Assembly: GCA_940671915.1 (NCBI GenBank)
Contig: CALNVZ010003426.1
Coordinates: forward strand, 18,563,181-18,627,180
Reading direction: 5' to 3'
DNA: 64,000 nucleotides
Source: Paracentrotus lividus
Lineage: Eukaryota > Echinodermata > Echinoidea > Camarodonta > Echinidae
A program made the position numbers and the translations under genes. The notes beneath the pieces are model-generated. The model was not told where the DNA came from, did not search any database, and worked only from the letters and a program-made list of their open reading frames with translations. Shown here piece after piece: positions 23,439 through 44,495 of this stretch (positions within the stretch are counted from its first letter, which is position 1; every line of letters begins with the position of its first letter).

Positions 23439-23833
23439 ACCTTGATCTCTCCCAGCCATGGAAGGTTAGTACTTGCAGGCATGTCCATCTCAGTGCAGTG
23501 TCTGAATCTACAAGACTACAGGGTATATGCTGTGTAGGTGTTCTGTGAGTCAGAAAAAAATAAACACCTCAAAATTGTGAATTTCAACTCATAATAAATA
23601 TATGCAGTGTGAAATGCCGCATGCAGAGTTAGCACTTGGCCAGAGCATGTCATGTCAGTCGGGGCCAAGTTAGGTCATAAAATTGATCGTTATTTTGCTC
23701 TTTTTTTTTCAGGTTAGCTTGGTATGTACTCAGTATTTTTAATGCTTGAGCTTTGGTATGAATCTGAAAGGAAACTGTTCAGTTTATCATAACCACTTCT
23801 CAAATTCATTTTTAAATATGTACAGCAGGGAGC

Positions 23834-33138
<9,305 letters not shown>

Positions 33139-33386
33139 GACTACAGTTCCGACTGAGATCAACGTCACAGTTGATTGCAATCAAATTACATCATCTCTAT
33201 ATTCGCTGGGGTATTTTCACATGACATTTGAATAGTTTGCGAAGTATAGAATGACAAAGTCCAACAGATGTTTCATGCGACAAAAGCTTTTTTATTCGGC
33301 AAAAGCATAAAATCATCTTGTGGATTCAACATTTACATCATTCGCAAAATGTTCGCATGTCCTGTGAATACCCCCCCCCCCCATTG
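33139..33386 (+). other. Proximal 3' UTR and flank of RECQL
   Basis: This follows the RECQL stop codon and runs to the next element. A C14 tract lies at about 33,371-33,382. I see no clear AATAAA within it, so the transcript end was not placed. Confidence 0.4.
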
Positions 33387-33916
33387 TACAGTGCGTCCCA
33401 GAAAAAAGTGTACCCAACTTTGAGAGCCTCATATTAAAATATCATAGCTTGTGTGACCTTGAAATATATATCATGATAGAGAGCAACTCATATTCTTTTC
33501 AATGATACCAAACTTATACCTCTGTTGTGACGGATGACTAAGCAGTTGGGCTTTAAAAAGACAAGCGTAAAAAGTGCCCTGTCCCAAGTTTGAGCGAAAG
33601 CAGCCCTTGCATTTCAATAGATCAAGTAATCCTTTGTGCCTAATGAATGGACTCAGGAAGGCTGACCTCAAACAAACAATGAATGATCAGAAAGCCGGGG
33701 CTGCTTCTCAGACAACTTGGTACAGATCACTTTTGACCAATGTTTTGAAACACTCGAGTGTTCAGTCATCCATGACAGTATTGGTATGATTTTGGTATCA
33801 TTAGATAGAACATGAGTTACTCTTTGTCATGAAATTAAAATTAATTACACAAAAGTTATACAATTTTATTATGAGGCTCTCAAAGTTGGGTATACTTTTA
33901 TCTGGGACGCACTGTA
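33387..33916. mobile_element. mariner-like non-autonomous element
   Basis: TACAGTGCGTCCCAGA at the left and TCTGGGACGCACTGTA at the right are inverted, and the similarity continues inward (GTACCCAACTTTGAGAGCCT against AGGCTCTCAAAGTTGGGTA). TA at both outer edges fits a mariner-type target site. Interior frames show no DD(E/D) motif. About 530 bp. Confidence 0.7.
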
Positions 33917-34199
33917 CAACTAAGCTCTATCAATTGCAGCTGTGACATTGAATTCAGTTGGGACTGGACACAGAGCAACCTGAAAATTCATTTCTTTTAA
34001 TGAGACAAACTACTAATTGTCAACTTCTCTCTGATTCATTCAACCTCTATTTGATTGTATGTCATTCAGAAAGATCTCCTTATTTTTCAGTAAATTCTCT
34101 TTGAAAGGTGAATATAAAAGTAAGCCGAAAATAGGTTGCAGGGTTTGATTCCTGAAAGTCTATTTGTCACACAGTAATCTACATTTCTTTGCTGGTCTG

Positions 34200-34494
34200 T
34201 TAACCCTTTAGCCCCTAAACCGCCCGAGACCGCCCCTTAGCTTACTCACTAAACTGCCCCAAACCGCCCCTGTCTTAAGCACGCTTTATTCAAGGTTGTA
34301 TAAAAAATATGTGATGAAACATACCCATAGTTCTTGTGGATTACAAATTGGATGTGTGCTGTCTGATTCTGCACAAGAAAATATGTTTTAAGAGCTATTC
34401 TTATAGGAAAAACGTAATTGAAACACAGCATACCCCTTTCCGGTAGTGAGTAAACTGACACTTTTCACACTGTCTCTAGGTGCTAAAGGGTTAA
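34200..34494. mobile_element. piggyBac-like MITE, second copy
   Basis: TTAACCCTTTAGCCCCTAAA to GGTGCTAAAGGGTTAA. It is very similar throughout to the copy at 24,093, including GTACCCATAGTTCTTGTGGA-type interior text and GCGTGCTGT-like words, and is likewise flanked by TTAA. Confidence 0.75.
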
Positions 34495-36264
34495 TACCTT
34501 GTGTCTCAAATTTTTGTGAAAATCACCATTAAATTAAAAAAAAAAAATATATGCCAGCTCTCTTATCCCACCAAAATGAACCCAACACAGCATGTCAAAG
34601 TAAAAGGTGATTCTCGTGGTTATAGTGCGTTGGCAGCCTTTTTGTTTTGATTTCCTTAACATTTGACATTTTTTATCTGACAAGCTTTTAGTCCAGTGAC
34701 GATTTGATATACTGGAACTCAACTCGTACCTACACAGTAGGAAAATATCCTTTGATAGACTGGTTCACTTACATTATGCATACTTTTCAAGCAAAGGTTG
34801 TTCTTGCCATCACGAAAGCTTGCCCAACATGGCAGCAATTAATGTATGCAAACTTTTATAATAGGTCGTTTGAATACCTTGTTACTATGTCCCCACGAAA
34901 GAAACATCCATGAATTATAATAATTTATGTTAGTGAACCAGTCTATTTTAGACCGCTTTATAATGGCAGCTCAGCTATAGATCTGCAATTAATGATGATA
35001 CTGTAATCTAGGAAATATTTGCGGTACATTAATTTCCGCGGTTTTCGCGCAAAGATTGCTAGGCGCAAAAACAGCGAATACAGTATATGATAGGATTTCT
35101 ATTATGGCATGACACAAATGCCTCTCAGAAATGTTATTAGTAAAACAAATAACTTTTTTTTTTTGGGGGGGGGGGATTACAGAGCAAATTGAAAAAGTAG
35201 TTAATGTTGTGTATAAAACTGACTTTAAATTTAACAACTCTTTCAGTATTCTCAGTATTCTAGTAATGCTGGCCAGTTTTGGTAATTTCTCGAGATGTCT
35301 ATTGTTATAGTGCAGTATATGAGTTATTTGGACCAACATTATACATGTTTATTAGCAATCTGCAAAGTTCTATATCCAATGTTATGACTTCGGTTTGAGA
35401 AAAGTTTGTTCATTATAGTTATCTTTTTGGTTTATTATATATTTTCTATCCAAAATGTTTGGACATATCGTCAATCTTAGTTTTGAGCAATTTTATAAGC
35501 TCTGTTCTGCCTGCGAAGAAAGTGATAAAATAGACATCTATCTACAGAGTTTTAATGAAAGACATATCTTTTTTTCATCATGAGCATTGATAAATTTATC
35601 ACTCCGGTCATCATCACTCCTACCAACTGGAATTTGAAACACAAAGGTTTGCAACTACCGTAAGATGGGATTGGCCAATCAAGTTCATTGTTTTATGTGC
35701 TGTTCGCTGAAATGACTGCCTATTAGCCAATCAGAATTATTTTTTCAAATTTGCGACACTCCCGTGAACAATGCGATTGGGAAATTCTTTTCGGCAACTG
35801 GTTCTTACTCGTACAATGATAAATTTTGTTTTGGTATCCATACTGGTATGAAGCAAAAAACTTTAGACTAAATTCATGAAACCTTGCTGCATAAATGATA
35901 CACTGAATGTAAAGTAAGAATTCACCATTTAAAAAATTATGACTTTAAAGTACTTTAAAGTACGTCATATTGTTTGTCTTAATTGGAAATACAAGACATT
36001 TTCAATGTAGAAAATGGCAGGATTATATCCGGTGCATATGTATTTATGAATTCTTCGAAATCTATACTTTGAATTTATCATTTTAAATGATTATTATTTA
36101 TTCGAATCATGTGTTCAGTTGTTTGTAAAATGCATTATGATAATGTAGCATGATCAGGCTCATATATCATTAAATATCACATTGAATGTGATGTGAACGG
36201 TCAAGTTGAAATCATGCTATAACAATGTCTGTATTGGTTGTCACAGGGTATACGTACACATACT
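34495..36264. other. AT-rich intergenic stretch
   Basis: No gene or clear mobile element was recognised. A short poly-A tract lies near 34,537, and a T10/G10 tract lies at about 35,155-35,173. Open frames are short and lack recognisable motifs. Confidence 0.5.
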
Positions 36265-36403
36265 GGGGGGCATTTCATGAAAGGACTTGCCGGACGTTTT
36301 ATCCCACAAACTGTTATAAGCATCTGAAATGCTTGCATCTGATTGGCTGAGAGCAGATTTGTCGGATAAAACGTCCGACAAATCCTCTCATGAAATGCCC
36401 CCC
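36265..36403. mobile_element. Foldback MITE with GGGGGGCATTTCATGA ends
   Basis: GGGGGGCATTTCATGAAAGG and GGACGTTTTATCC on the left are inverted on the right as GGATAAAACGTCC and CTCTCATGAAATGCCCCCC. The whole 139 bp folds into one hairpin with a short loop. It is non-coding. Confidence 0.7.
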
Positions 36404-36691
36404 TGGTATCTAAATTGTTCAGTTTCATTCCAAATGGATTAAATCCACATGCGTATAAACTGGAGAGGAAAAAGGGCATTTGATTTTGTACATCTACATG
36501 TATATGAAAAAGGGATATTAAAATGTGGATTTATTTTGGTTCAAAAGCAGGTACATGTACAAATATGCACCTACTTTGTACATGTACACCAATCAATGGT
36601 CTGATATCAATAACTCAGTTTTCATGAAAAGAGGATTTACTTCCTTTTGAATGAGATACAAGACCTTGTCTCCACAATGCTATGTTTCTGG

Positions 36692-36974
36692 TTATCCTTT
36701 AGCACCTAGAGAATGTGTGAAAAGTGTCGGCTTACTCACTAGCGGAAAGGGTTATGCAGTGTTTCAATAACAATTGCTCTTAAAACATACTCTTTTTTTT
36801 TGCAGAATTGGACAACACATATCAAATGAGTAATCCACAACAAGTATGGGCATGTTTGATCACATATTTTTGATACTATCCTGACTATAGCGTGCTTAAT
36901 ACAGGGGCGGTTTGGGTCGATTTAGTGAGTAAGCTGAGGGGCGGTCTTGGGCGGTTTAGGTGCTAAAGGGTCAA
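36692..36974. mobile_element. piggyBac-like MITE, third (inverted) copy
   Basis: TTATCCTTTAGCACCTAGAG to GGTGCTAAAGGGTCAA. The interior corresponds, in the reverse orientation, to the copies at 24,093 and 34,200 (for example CAGGGGCGGTTTGGG and CCACAACAAGTATGGGCATG). Each TTAA has one substitution, so it looks older. Confidence 0.7.
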
Positions 36975-36999
36975 CTCTCAATAGCACATGTTTAACTGT

Positions 37000-37460
37000 A
37001 GTTTAATTGTCTAATACCTTATGGGCATAACCTGTTGGGTTTACAAACACTTGGTCTAAATCTCACATGGTTTAATGACAATTTGGTCTAATTGCCAATT
37101 CATTTAATGGCCAAATAGTCTAATTGCATTTTCATCTAATACCCAAATAAATAAGTGGTCTATTACCAATTTGTTGAAAAAAGGAATCGCCTATTAAAAT
37201 GGTGTTAGACCAAGTGGATATTAGAGGAAGTGGACTTTAGACATTATGGGAATTAGACAAAATAGTGAATAGGCAAAGTGGCTATTATACCAAAGGGCAA
37301 TTAGATTATCTGGTTGTAGACGAAATAGACTAAGACAGTGTGGGATGAAACGAACAGGGCATTAGACAAATTTGTTTTAGACCATAGAGTTCAGTAAATA
37401 CCCCGTTTAGTGCATGTTTTTTTACCTCTATGGTTTAGACCAAATGACAATTTACCAGTT
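37000..37460. repeat. GTCTAAT minisatellite, inverted pair
   Basis: Units such as ACTTGGTCTAAATC, AATTTGGTCTAATTGCC and CCAAATAGTCTAATTGC run in one direction. From about 37,200 the inverse units run (GTGTTAGACCAAGTGG, GAATTAGACAAAATAG, TTTAGACCAAATGAC). Both arms of the inverted structure are therefore present, as at 5947-6490. Confidence 0.6.
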
Positions 37461-37911
37461 TTGTGTCAAGAGTTAGGGGTCAGGGGTGTCAAAAATAAGT
37501 TTGCTCATGTACAGTGCAAAATTGTTAAAATGAGGTTTTTTGGACCATGGAAATTACTTTGAGTGAGGAATTGGGGCAATAAAAAAAAAAAAAAAAAGAG
37601 CCGAGACCTTGAAATATCGGGAATCACTTCATATCAGAACTCTTATTAACAAGTTTCTGCTGTATTAATACTGTATAAAAATTCAACTGATAATCTTTCT
37701 CTCCATGCTCACTATAATGGGATTGGACTCTAACCATAACTGTATCTTTATCACCACAAGACATATCATCACCATCATCATCCCCATGATCATCGTCACC
37801 ACCATCAATATTATTAGCCCACCATCGCTGTCATTATCATCACCGACATTGTCTCAAGCAAGACACAGTTCACTCACTCTTGGTATACATGGTGCTCATT
37901 AGGCTGGGTTC
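37461..37911. repeat. Microsatellite-bearing segment, tandem relative at 38,280-38,500
   Basis: CAT/CAC-rich simple repeats (about 37,740-37,850) are flanked by GGATTGGACTCTAACC and GACACAGTTCACTC. The segment 38,280-38,500 repeats this order (GAGTGGACTGTACCAT, CACCACCACC, GACACAGTTCACTC). A MITE sits between the two copies. No gene. Confidence 0.5.
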
Positions 37912-38272
37912 ACATAGAGCTACATGTATACGGCATGGGTATTCGGCTCGTTTTCGTGAGCACGCGAATACTGGAAATTGAACAAGCCACATTCACTGGT
38001 TGAACAATGGCATTTCCAAAAACGGGTTTACATACGAGGGAACTGCTCGGAATGTTGTATAGTTGCGTTTCGTATAGTATAGTGGGAATCGCGCAAGTTC
38101 GATTTTCGTGCCGATTATACCTACATTCCTTTTGTTTGTACATTGCAATACTTCAATAGGCAGAGTATAGTTTGGGCGAATCCGCTATGTGAACCGCCGT
38201 GTCCGTATGGCGTATAGCGAATACCGAATAGCGATTGAACAAATACCGTATACTTCTATGTGAACCCAGCCT
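37912..38272. mobile_element. Non-autonomous element with GGCTGGGTTCACATAG ends
   Basis: GGCTGGGTTCACATAGAGCT at the left is inverted as CTTCTATGTGAACCCAGCC at the right. Inner words (GTATACGGCATGGG, GTATGGCGTATAGCG) also suggest loose inverted symmetry. It is about 360 bp and non-coding. A single GTTCACATA-type end also occurs at 63,614, beside the palindrome array. Confidence 0.65.
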
Positions 38273-38511
38273 TACGGCCAATTATCTTGTTGTAATGATG
38301 ATAATGTAATCTTGTATCAGTTCTCATTGTAATAAGAGTGGACTGTACCATACTGATAACTGTGTCATTACCACTACCAGACATAATCACTGCCACCACC
38401 ACCACCATCATCAGTCATCAATGACATTATGCCAAGCAAGACACAGTTCACTCTTGTTACAACGAGGTGTTAATGACAGCCAATTACCTTTTCATAATGA
38501 TGATAATGAAC

Positions 38512-38622
38512 AGGGCCCATGTTCATAAGACCTTCATAGGCCAGGCCTAGTTATCACCTAACTGTGTACTTTTCCCTATGTAATTAGTTGATAACTAGTA
38601 TGGTTTTATGAATATGGGCCCA
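38512..38622. mobile_element. Short foldback MITE with GGGCCCAT ends
   Basis: GGGCCCATGTTCATAAGACC and AGTTATCA on the left pair with GTTGATAACTAGT and GGTTTTATGAATATGGGCCC on the right. The 111 bp forms a hairpin. No coding capacity. Confidence 0.65.
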
Positions 38623-38835
38623 GGTACATGCGCACATTATTGGTAACAGGACAATCACTATAAAATCTGGTGGTATCTTTGTTCATAATCACAGGTGGTG
38701 ACTGTATTATCACTCACCATCATCACCATTATCTCCATCTAAACCATCACTCATCACAATCATCACTATAAATCAGCCTCCAGGACAACTTGGGCCCTCT
38801 TAGGTTTTAGGGTTAGTTTAAGGATTAGGGTTTTA

Positions 38836-39145
38836 GGCCCATATTCTCAAAAGCCGCCTCATTATGCCTAGCTTAAATCTTTGGTTTAACTATGGCTTGC
38901 AAAATGGGACTCAATCTGACTATGTTGCATGTTCCTTTCGCCTTTACTGAATTCTTGAATCGTGTTTTAATTGTTAGGGCAACTTTTGTACTTATCATTC
39001 CCAAGCAGTTTTTAATAGTTTCACAACAAAAAATTATGATGAATTGAACATATACTTTTCGGCAGTGAGTCCCATTTTGCAAGCCATAGTTAAAACACAG
39101 ATTTAAGCTAGGCTTAAAGTTAGGTGGCTCTTGAGAATAAGGGCC
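38836..39145. mobile_element. Foldback element with long arms
   Basis: GGCCCATATTCTCAAAAGCC with TATGGCTTGCAAAATGGGAC on the left is inverted on the right as GTCCCATTTTGCAAGCCATA and GGCTCTTGAGAATAAGGGCC. Arms are about 70 bases and the spacer about 170. It is non-coding. Confidence 0.65.
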
Positions 39146-42100
39146 TTAGGGTTTAGGATAGGGTTTGGGCGGAGCTGAGTTAGCCCGTAATTCACTAAGT
39201 TATCAGTAGTATCATAACATGTTCTTCCTCATCACTTTGCCATATAAATTCTCTGCACAGAGTAATAGAAATATAAACAGTAAATTAGGACAACAGACAG
39301 TAATTTTTTCACATAAGCTAACATTTTAGTTTGCTAATTCACAATGAAATGCCTCGCTATATTATATAAATTTCTCTAAAAAATAACTCACACAACTCTT
39401 TTTATAATATAAATTACATACTTCTAAAGCAACAACAACACATACAATGTAGAGCTGTCTAATTCATAATCAAACGTATATGCCTACATGCAGAAAGACT
39501 TGGCAAATATTGGAAAGATGGTCACAATAAAATAATATGAAAAGTGGCATACTGATTCTCAATTTGGTCTGGAGATGATTTCATGATGGAACAACTTGCC
39601 ATGACAAAACATTTATGGAATCTTCAAAACAAAGGGGAGATCAATTTACAATTTTTAAAATCCATGACATCTTCTCTTTTATCAGATATTCATCAAACTT
39701 TAGCTGATTTGTTTCTCTAACTGAAGAGTTGACTTAAACTCCTAAAAAAGTTGCCCCTCGGTCTTTGAATTATCTGATTCATTGAATCAACAAAGAAAAG
39801 CAATTGCATTTATTTTGAACAATTTTGTACTTTTAGCTCATAAAGCAACCTTCTGTGCTGGATCAAACTGTATTTGCAGGGCTTTTTGACAAAAAAATAA
39901 TACACAAATTTTCATAGTCTGATGCAGCTCTAAAACTCAAAGCAATAATAGTGTCTATAAGATTATAAATTCTAATCAGCTACTTGCACTTCATTTTACA
40001 TTCTAGATTGCACACAATACATGTTTCCTCATGTAAAAATTACTTTATATGTCTAAACATACAGAATACATTCACATGTCTTTCCAGAAATTAAAGCTCA
40101 CATAACATTTTGTTAGTTAAAACACAAACTGAACTGTTCCCTATTGCCTACAAAAAATACTGCCATGGATGAAAGCACAATTACCAGTATATATTCCGTT
40201 AAAAATGTATTTTTTGCAAAATCTATTAAAGCTACAGTAAACTGCTTCATTCCTGACATAAATTGCATATCACTATTTGGCTTCAACAAATGCATCTAGA
40301 TACACTTTACAAGATTAGACCTTTCTTTGGCTATATGCTTATTTCAGTCCTTATAAAATCAGCGTTAGGTTAATACAATTTCAGTAACTTTTCCTTACAA
40401 AACTAAAAAAAAATATTTAAAAAATTAGACAAAAACATGTAAATGTGTAATGAATTAAAGGTTCAGGTGTTTGCAAGCACCGACTTGCGATATTCCCCAA
40501 AATACAAAAAAAAAAAAAAAACCGTGACACAGTAAAAGTTATAGAGTAAACAATATTTCCGGACAAAATTTTAGTTGACTATGTTTCTTTGAAGAACATA
40601 ATTTTTAAGAGGAAATAATGTAACAACCTACTATGGAGGCATACATGTAATACCCAAAATATATGTTCATTTTATATGTACATGTACATTTCATGTTACA
40701 ATGCCAAAAGTTAACTTAAAAATAATCTGTATATTGTTCTTTGCCCTCAGAAAATACATTTACGTGGACTTTGACTTCATACTTTAGACACAAACATACA
40801 TGTACCTGTATTCTATTCACATTGCACATAGTATTTGATACAAATTTTCACATGCATGCAATATTTTGTGATAATCAAATAAATTATCAACTTTGTTCAC
40901 TGGCCATAATACAAATTCTAGAGGATATCTACATAATATACGTACCGTATTGTCAAGACGATTTTTTGCACAAAGCATGTAGACGTGCTATTTCACTGCA
41001 TTTCACAAACTCAACTTCAAGGTGGGTTCATCACCACAAACTAGTCACATGATACTTGTTTCTCAAAAACTCATTCCTACTTTCAGTTATCTAATGAGTA
41101 AATGGTACACTGGGGCAATACATTTTCCTTGCAATCACAAAGACCTTATAAGATGTCATTTATACGAGTTCATGACAATTGCTCTAACGACAATTGCTCC
41201 ACTGTAAATTCCGCATAATAATCAAATGACCAACTTAAATTCTGGACTTAACACTATACCCTATCCTAAACCTTACATAAAACCCTACAAATGTCTCGCA
41301 ACCCTAACCCTGCATCTTAGATGAAATCAAACCTGGAGTAATTGTCACAGGAACATATGTCTTGTCACCCATGGTACATCAAGGCTATCAATTTAAAACC
41401 AGACTATGGTTTGGCTTCACTGTACATCCAATTTCAACCCCAAATAATGATGAAAAAAAAAAATTTAAAAAAAAAGTCATCTAAGGTTTTCAAGCATACG
41501 CATATGTGATGCATCACTTCGAAATCAGACACAAGTCGCCAAGCAAATTCAAGCAGTGTCGAGGAAATCGGCAAAATTATCAAAACTGTCTCATTTGGGG
41601 GGAAATATTTCTTGAGTTTCTGAATTTTCAATGTTTCCTGTATGATCTGTAAAAAAGATGAATAGAAACAATTAGGGGAAAGCCTTTAAAAATTGATTGT
41701 TTTGTTGGGATCTTTGACTCTTTTCTGGCGACTTGCGTCTGATTTTGATGTGATGGGTCACATATAGTTAATGTACTAGCTCAATAAATCAAGCCATGTT
41801 TAATGCGTTTTTGAGATATAGCCTGATTTGATGTACACAAACCTATCTATTCTCTTTATTTAATACCACATGTATGGTCTCTTAACTTTTAGCAAGTAGA
41901 CAGTACAGGGCATATATATGCCATCTCCCATAACATTAATATAAATTATCAAAATCAGATTAATGACTCCTACTCTTGCAAGTATATGGATTTGATTGTC
42001 ATAATTTTGCGTATTACATTCAATTAGGAGTAAAATGTAAAAAGTGAAAAAGAATCACAAATTAATATTATGCAGGAACCACTACTGACTTCTGACTTTT

Positions 42101-42158
42101 TGTTTTAATACTAAGGGACTGCATTATAATCACTCATTACCAACAGTATCACAAGAAT
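39146..42158. other. AT-rich stretch downstream of the coiled-coil gene
   Basis: No coding region is convincing. Part of it is presumably the 3' UTR of the minus-strand gene that stops at 42,159, but no transcript end was placed. At 41,160-41,350 there is a repeat with GACAATTGCTC motifs and CCCTAACCCTGC, related to the element at 3,299-3,451. Confidence 0.4.
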
Positions 42159-44495
42159 CTACCCATCAAATTCTGTTAAAAAGATTGACGAATCTCCAGT
42201 GTCACCGCCTGGGCATACTTCACTTCTCTTGACAAGTGCCTTGTCCCATACCCCATCCCTATTCTGATTCTTATCTGTCTTGTTATTATTGTTACCTTCT
42301 GTGTTCCCATGCCATGGTTTACCTTTGGGTATCTTCACCCCGTGTTCTGAATGATCATCATTGCTCTCGCTTCCCTGAGGTTCTGGGCGTGCAGAAGATG
42401 GAGAAAACCCACCACGAAGCCGGCCCTTGTCAGACCTTGAAGATGTCGCCCTTCGCTGGTCGGATGCATTCCGAATATGATTCTTAGCAGTGGATGGTCT
42501 CTGAAGGCCTGCTCTGCCTTGTACGTCACTGCTGCCTTGGTGTTGCTTCCGGTTCGAGGAGCTTGTTTCATTGTTGGTCCATGTGTAAGGTCTCTGCTTG
42601 GTTGTCTTTTCTGAAGTAGTACGATCAGATTCTGGTCTCTCATCTCTCTCCTTCTTCAAACCAGTGTTGACCCTCTTCCCCTTCCCACTCTTTGCTCTCT
42701 CAATTCTCTCTTTAGCAAGATTAGGAATGATGTTTTCCAGGTCAGGAACACTTTTCTGCTTTTGTCTTTCTTTCTTACTATTGGCCTGATCACTTGCCAT
42801 CTTTTGTCTCATCCATTCGTCATATGTCAACCCCTTCAAAGGATTTGAAGATGGGAATGTTCTGTTTCCTGAGCGATTCTTATCTTTCTCTTTTTCAATC
42901 CTTTGTTTGAGTTTAGAATTGCTCTCCTCACCACTGGCTTTTGCTGACCTGTTCTTCTTGATTTTATTCCCTCTTGGTGATGGGACTTCACCAAAGGAAG
43001 CAACGGATTGGCGTTGTCTTTCACGGAAAAGCTCCTCACGCTTTGCTTTCTCTTCTTCCTGTCTCCTCTTCTCCTCCTTTGCGATTCGACGTTCATTCCT
43101 ATTAAGCTTCCTGATAACTTTCACCTTCTGCTTTACCCATGTGTCATAATATTCTTCTGATTCTACAAGTCTTTCAACTTTTTTCTGGCTGGCAGATTCG
43201 GCAGCCCTTCTTTCTTCTCTCTCTTTCTTCACTTCAGCCTTTCTTTCCCGACGAATGAGAGCATTCTTGTGGCGCAACCACTTTCTTATTTCAGGATTAT
43301 CAGTGTTGCTGAGTTTATGATCGCATGGTTTAGCATCCTTAACAGGCCTTGGGGGAAGCGGTACAGTATTGAGTCCTTCCCATGCTCTCCGGGGGGATGG
43401 ACTACGATGTTTCCGCTTTGGTGACTTTGATCTATCCCTGTTTGGCGACTTCTCATCTGATCTTGGAGAGAGCTTCAATTTGCGACGAGGAGATCTTGGA
43501 CTGAGAATTTCCCTAAGTAAAGAATTCTCGATCTCAATGTACCTTGGTGTTGGATCCGCTGCATCAATATACACATCATCTTTCTCTTGCTGCCTAGAAT
43601 GTGATTTCTCTCGTCGACTTTCAATTGGTTCCTCATCTTCAAGCACAAACTCCTCCTTTTCCTCAACATCAACCTCATCCTCACTACTCTCTTCCTGTGT
43701 TTCCAAGACAAATGAAACACGCCTTGTTCGTTTTGAGCCTTCTTTCTCACGCCTCGCTTCCTCTGCATTCTCCTGGGCAAGCTCTTCATCAAACTTGGCA
43801 ATCTGTCTTTCCTTGATGTCATCCTGATTGATAATTTCCTCTTCTTCCTCCTCTTCTACAATGGTCACAAAATGTCTCTCAACTGGCTTGGGGTTGGATG
43901 ATGATTTTGACTTTGTAGATGACCTAGAGGAATCTGACTTTGAAGATGTCCTTGATGAGGTTGATGATGAAGAGGACCTAGATGCCTTCGACATACAGGA
44001 TGCCCTTGATGAAGATGACCCTGAAGATGCCCTTGAATCATGCGACATTGATGATGACCTTGATGAATTTGACATTGAGGATGTCCTAGAGGCAAATGAT
44101 GCAGATGAAGAATGTGACTTTGTCGAGGAATGAGACGAGGAGGATGAAGCAGACAACGGCCTTTGCTTCTGTGAACCATCCTTCAGGAGACCATCCTCTT
44201 TCCTATCCCTTCTTCTCGATTCCCCATCCCTCTTTCTCCTCCTAGATCTCCTTTCCCCTTTGGGAGGACTCACATACATGTTCTGAAGAGCCGAAACTGC
44301 TCGTTTCTCCAGGTGCTGGAGGGCAACCAGTTCTGCAAGTTCGGTGTACTTCTCCTTCAGGATATCATCCGAGTTCCTGACCCCCGGTTTGCGCGGTGAT
44401 AAGCTCGGACCTCTCCCCTTGCCTTCAAGTTTCTCACCACTTGCCAGGCGCTGCAGGATCTGCAGTGCCTGATACTTGGCCTTGAAGTCAGACAT
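42159..44495 (-). CDS. Ser/Arg/Lys-rich coiled-coil protein, 778 aa (CCDC181-like or MAP9-like)
   Basis: One long open exon. The start ATG at 44,495 opens MSDFKAKYQALQILQRL and lies just after a possible acceptor (TTTTCAG at about 44,525), so a 5' UTR intron is likely. The N-terminal 75 residues are helical. A basic linker leads to a Ser-rich tract (about 112-205) of repeated words such as SRSSSMSHDSRASS. An acidic segment (about 210-300), an SP/RS-rich block (LSPRSPRRKLKLSPRS, RSKSPKRKHRSPSPRR) and a strongly charged coiled coil follow (about 400-520). WLRHK, WVKQK and WMRQK are spaced through the C-terminal half. Spaced W-x-x-K words inside charged helices also occur in CCDC181 and MAP9, both microtubule- or cilium-linked proteins, so such a role is possible but inferred. 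I cannot name the orthologue. Confidence 0.75.
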   Translation of the reverse strand: MSDFKAKYQALQILQRLASGEKLEGKGRGPSLSPRKPGVRNSDDILKEKYTELAELVALQHLEKRAVSALQNMYVSPPKGERRSRRRKRDGESRRRDRKEDGLLKDGSQKQRPLSASSSSSHSSTKSHSSSASFASRTSSMSNSSRSSSMSHDSRASSGSSSSRASCMSKASRSSSSSTSSRTSSKSDSSRSSTKSKSSSNPKPVERHFVTIVEEEEEEEIINQDDIKERQIAKFDEELAQENAEEARREKEGSKRTRRVSFVLETQEESSEDEVDVEEKEEFVLEDEEPIESRREKSHSRQQEKDDVYIDAADPTPRYIEIENSLLREILSPRSPRRKLKLSPRSDEKSPNRDRSKSPKRKHRSPSPRRAWEGLNTVPLPPRPVKDAKPCDHKLSNTDNPEIRKWLRHKNALIRRERKAEVKKEREERRAAESASQKKVERLVESEEYYDTWVKQKVKVIRKLNRNERRIAKEEKRRQEEEKAKREELFRERQRQSVASFGEVPSPRGNKIKKNRSAKASGEESNSKLKQRIEKEKDKNRSGNRTFPSSNPLKGLTYDEWMRQKMASDQANSKKERQKQKSVPDLENIIPNLAKERIERAKSGKGKRVNTGLKKERDERPESDRTTSEKTTKQRPYTWTNNETSSSNRKQHQGSSDVQGRAGLQRPSTAKNHIRNASDQRRATSSRSDKGRLRGGFSPSSARPEPQGSESNDDHSEHGVKIPKGKPWHGNTEGNNNNKTDKNQNRDGVWDKALVKRSEVCPGGDTGDSSIFLTEFDG

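Noticed and set aside
43369-44133. Plus-strand frames rich in Ser/Phe and Asp/Glu
   Set aside because: They are mirror frames of the Ser-rich and acidic parts of the minus-strand coiled-coil gene.
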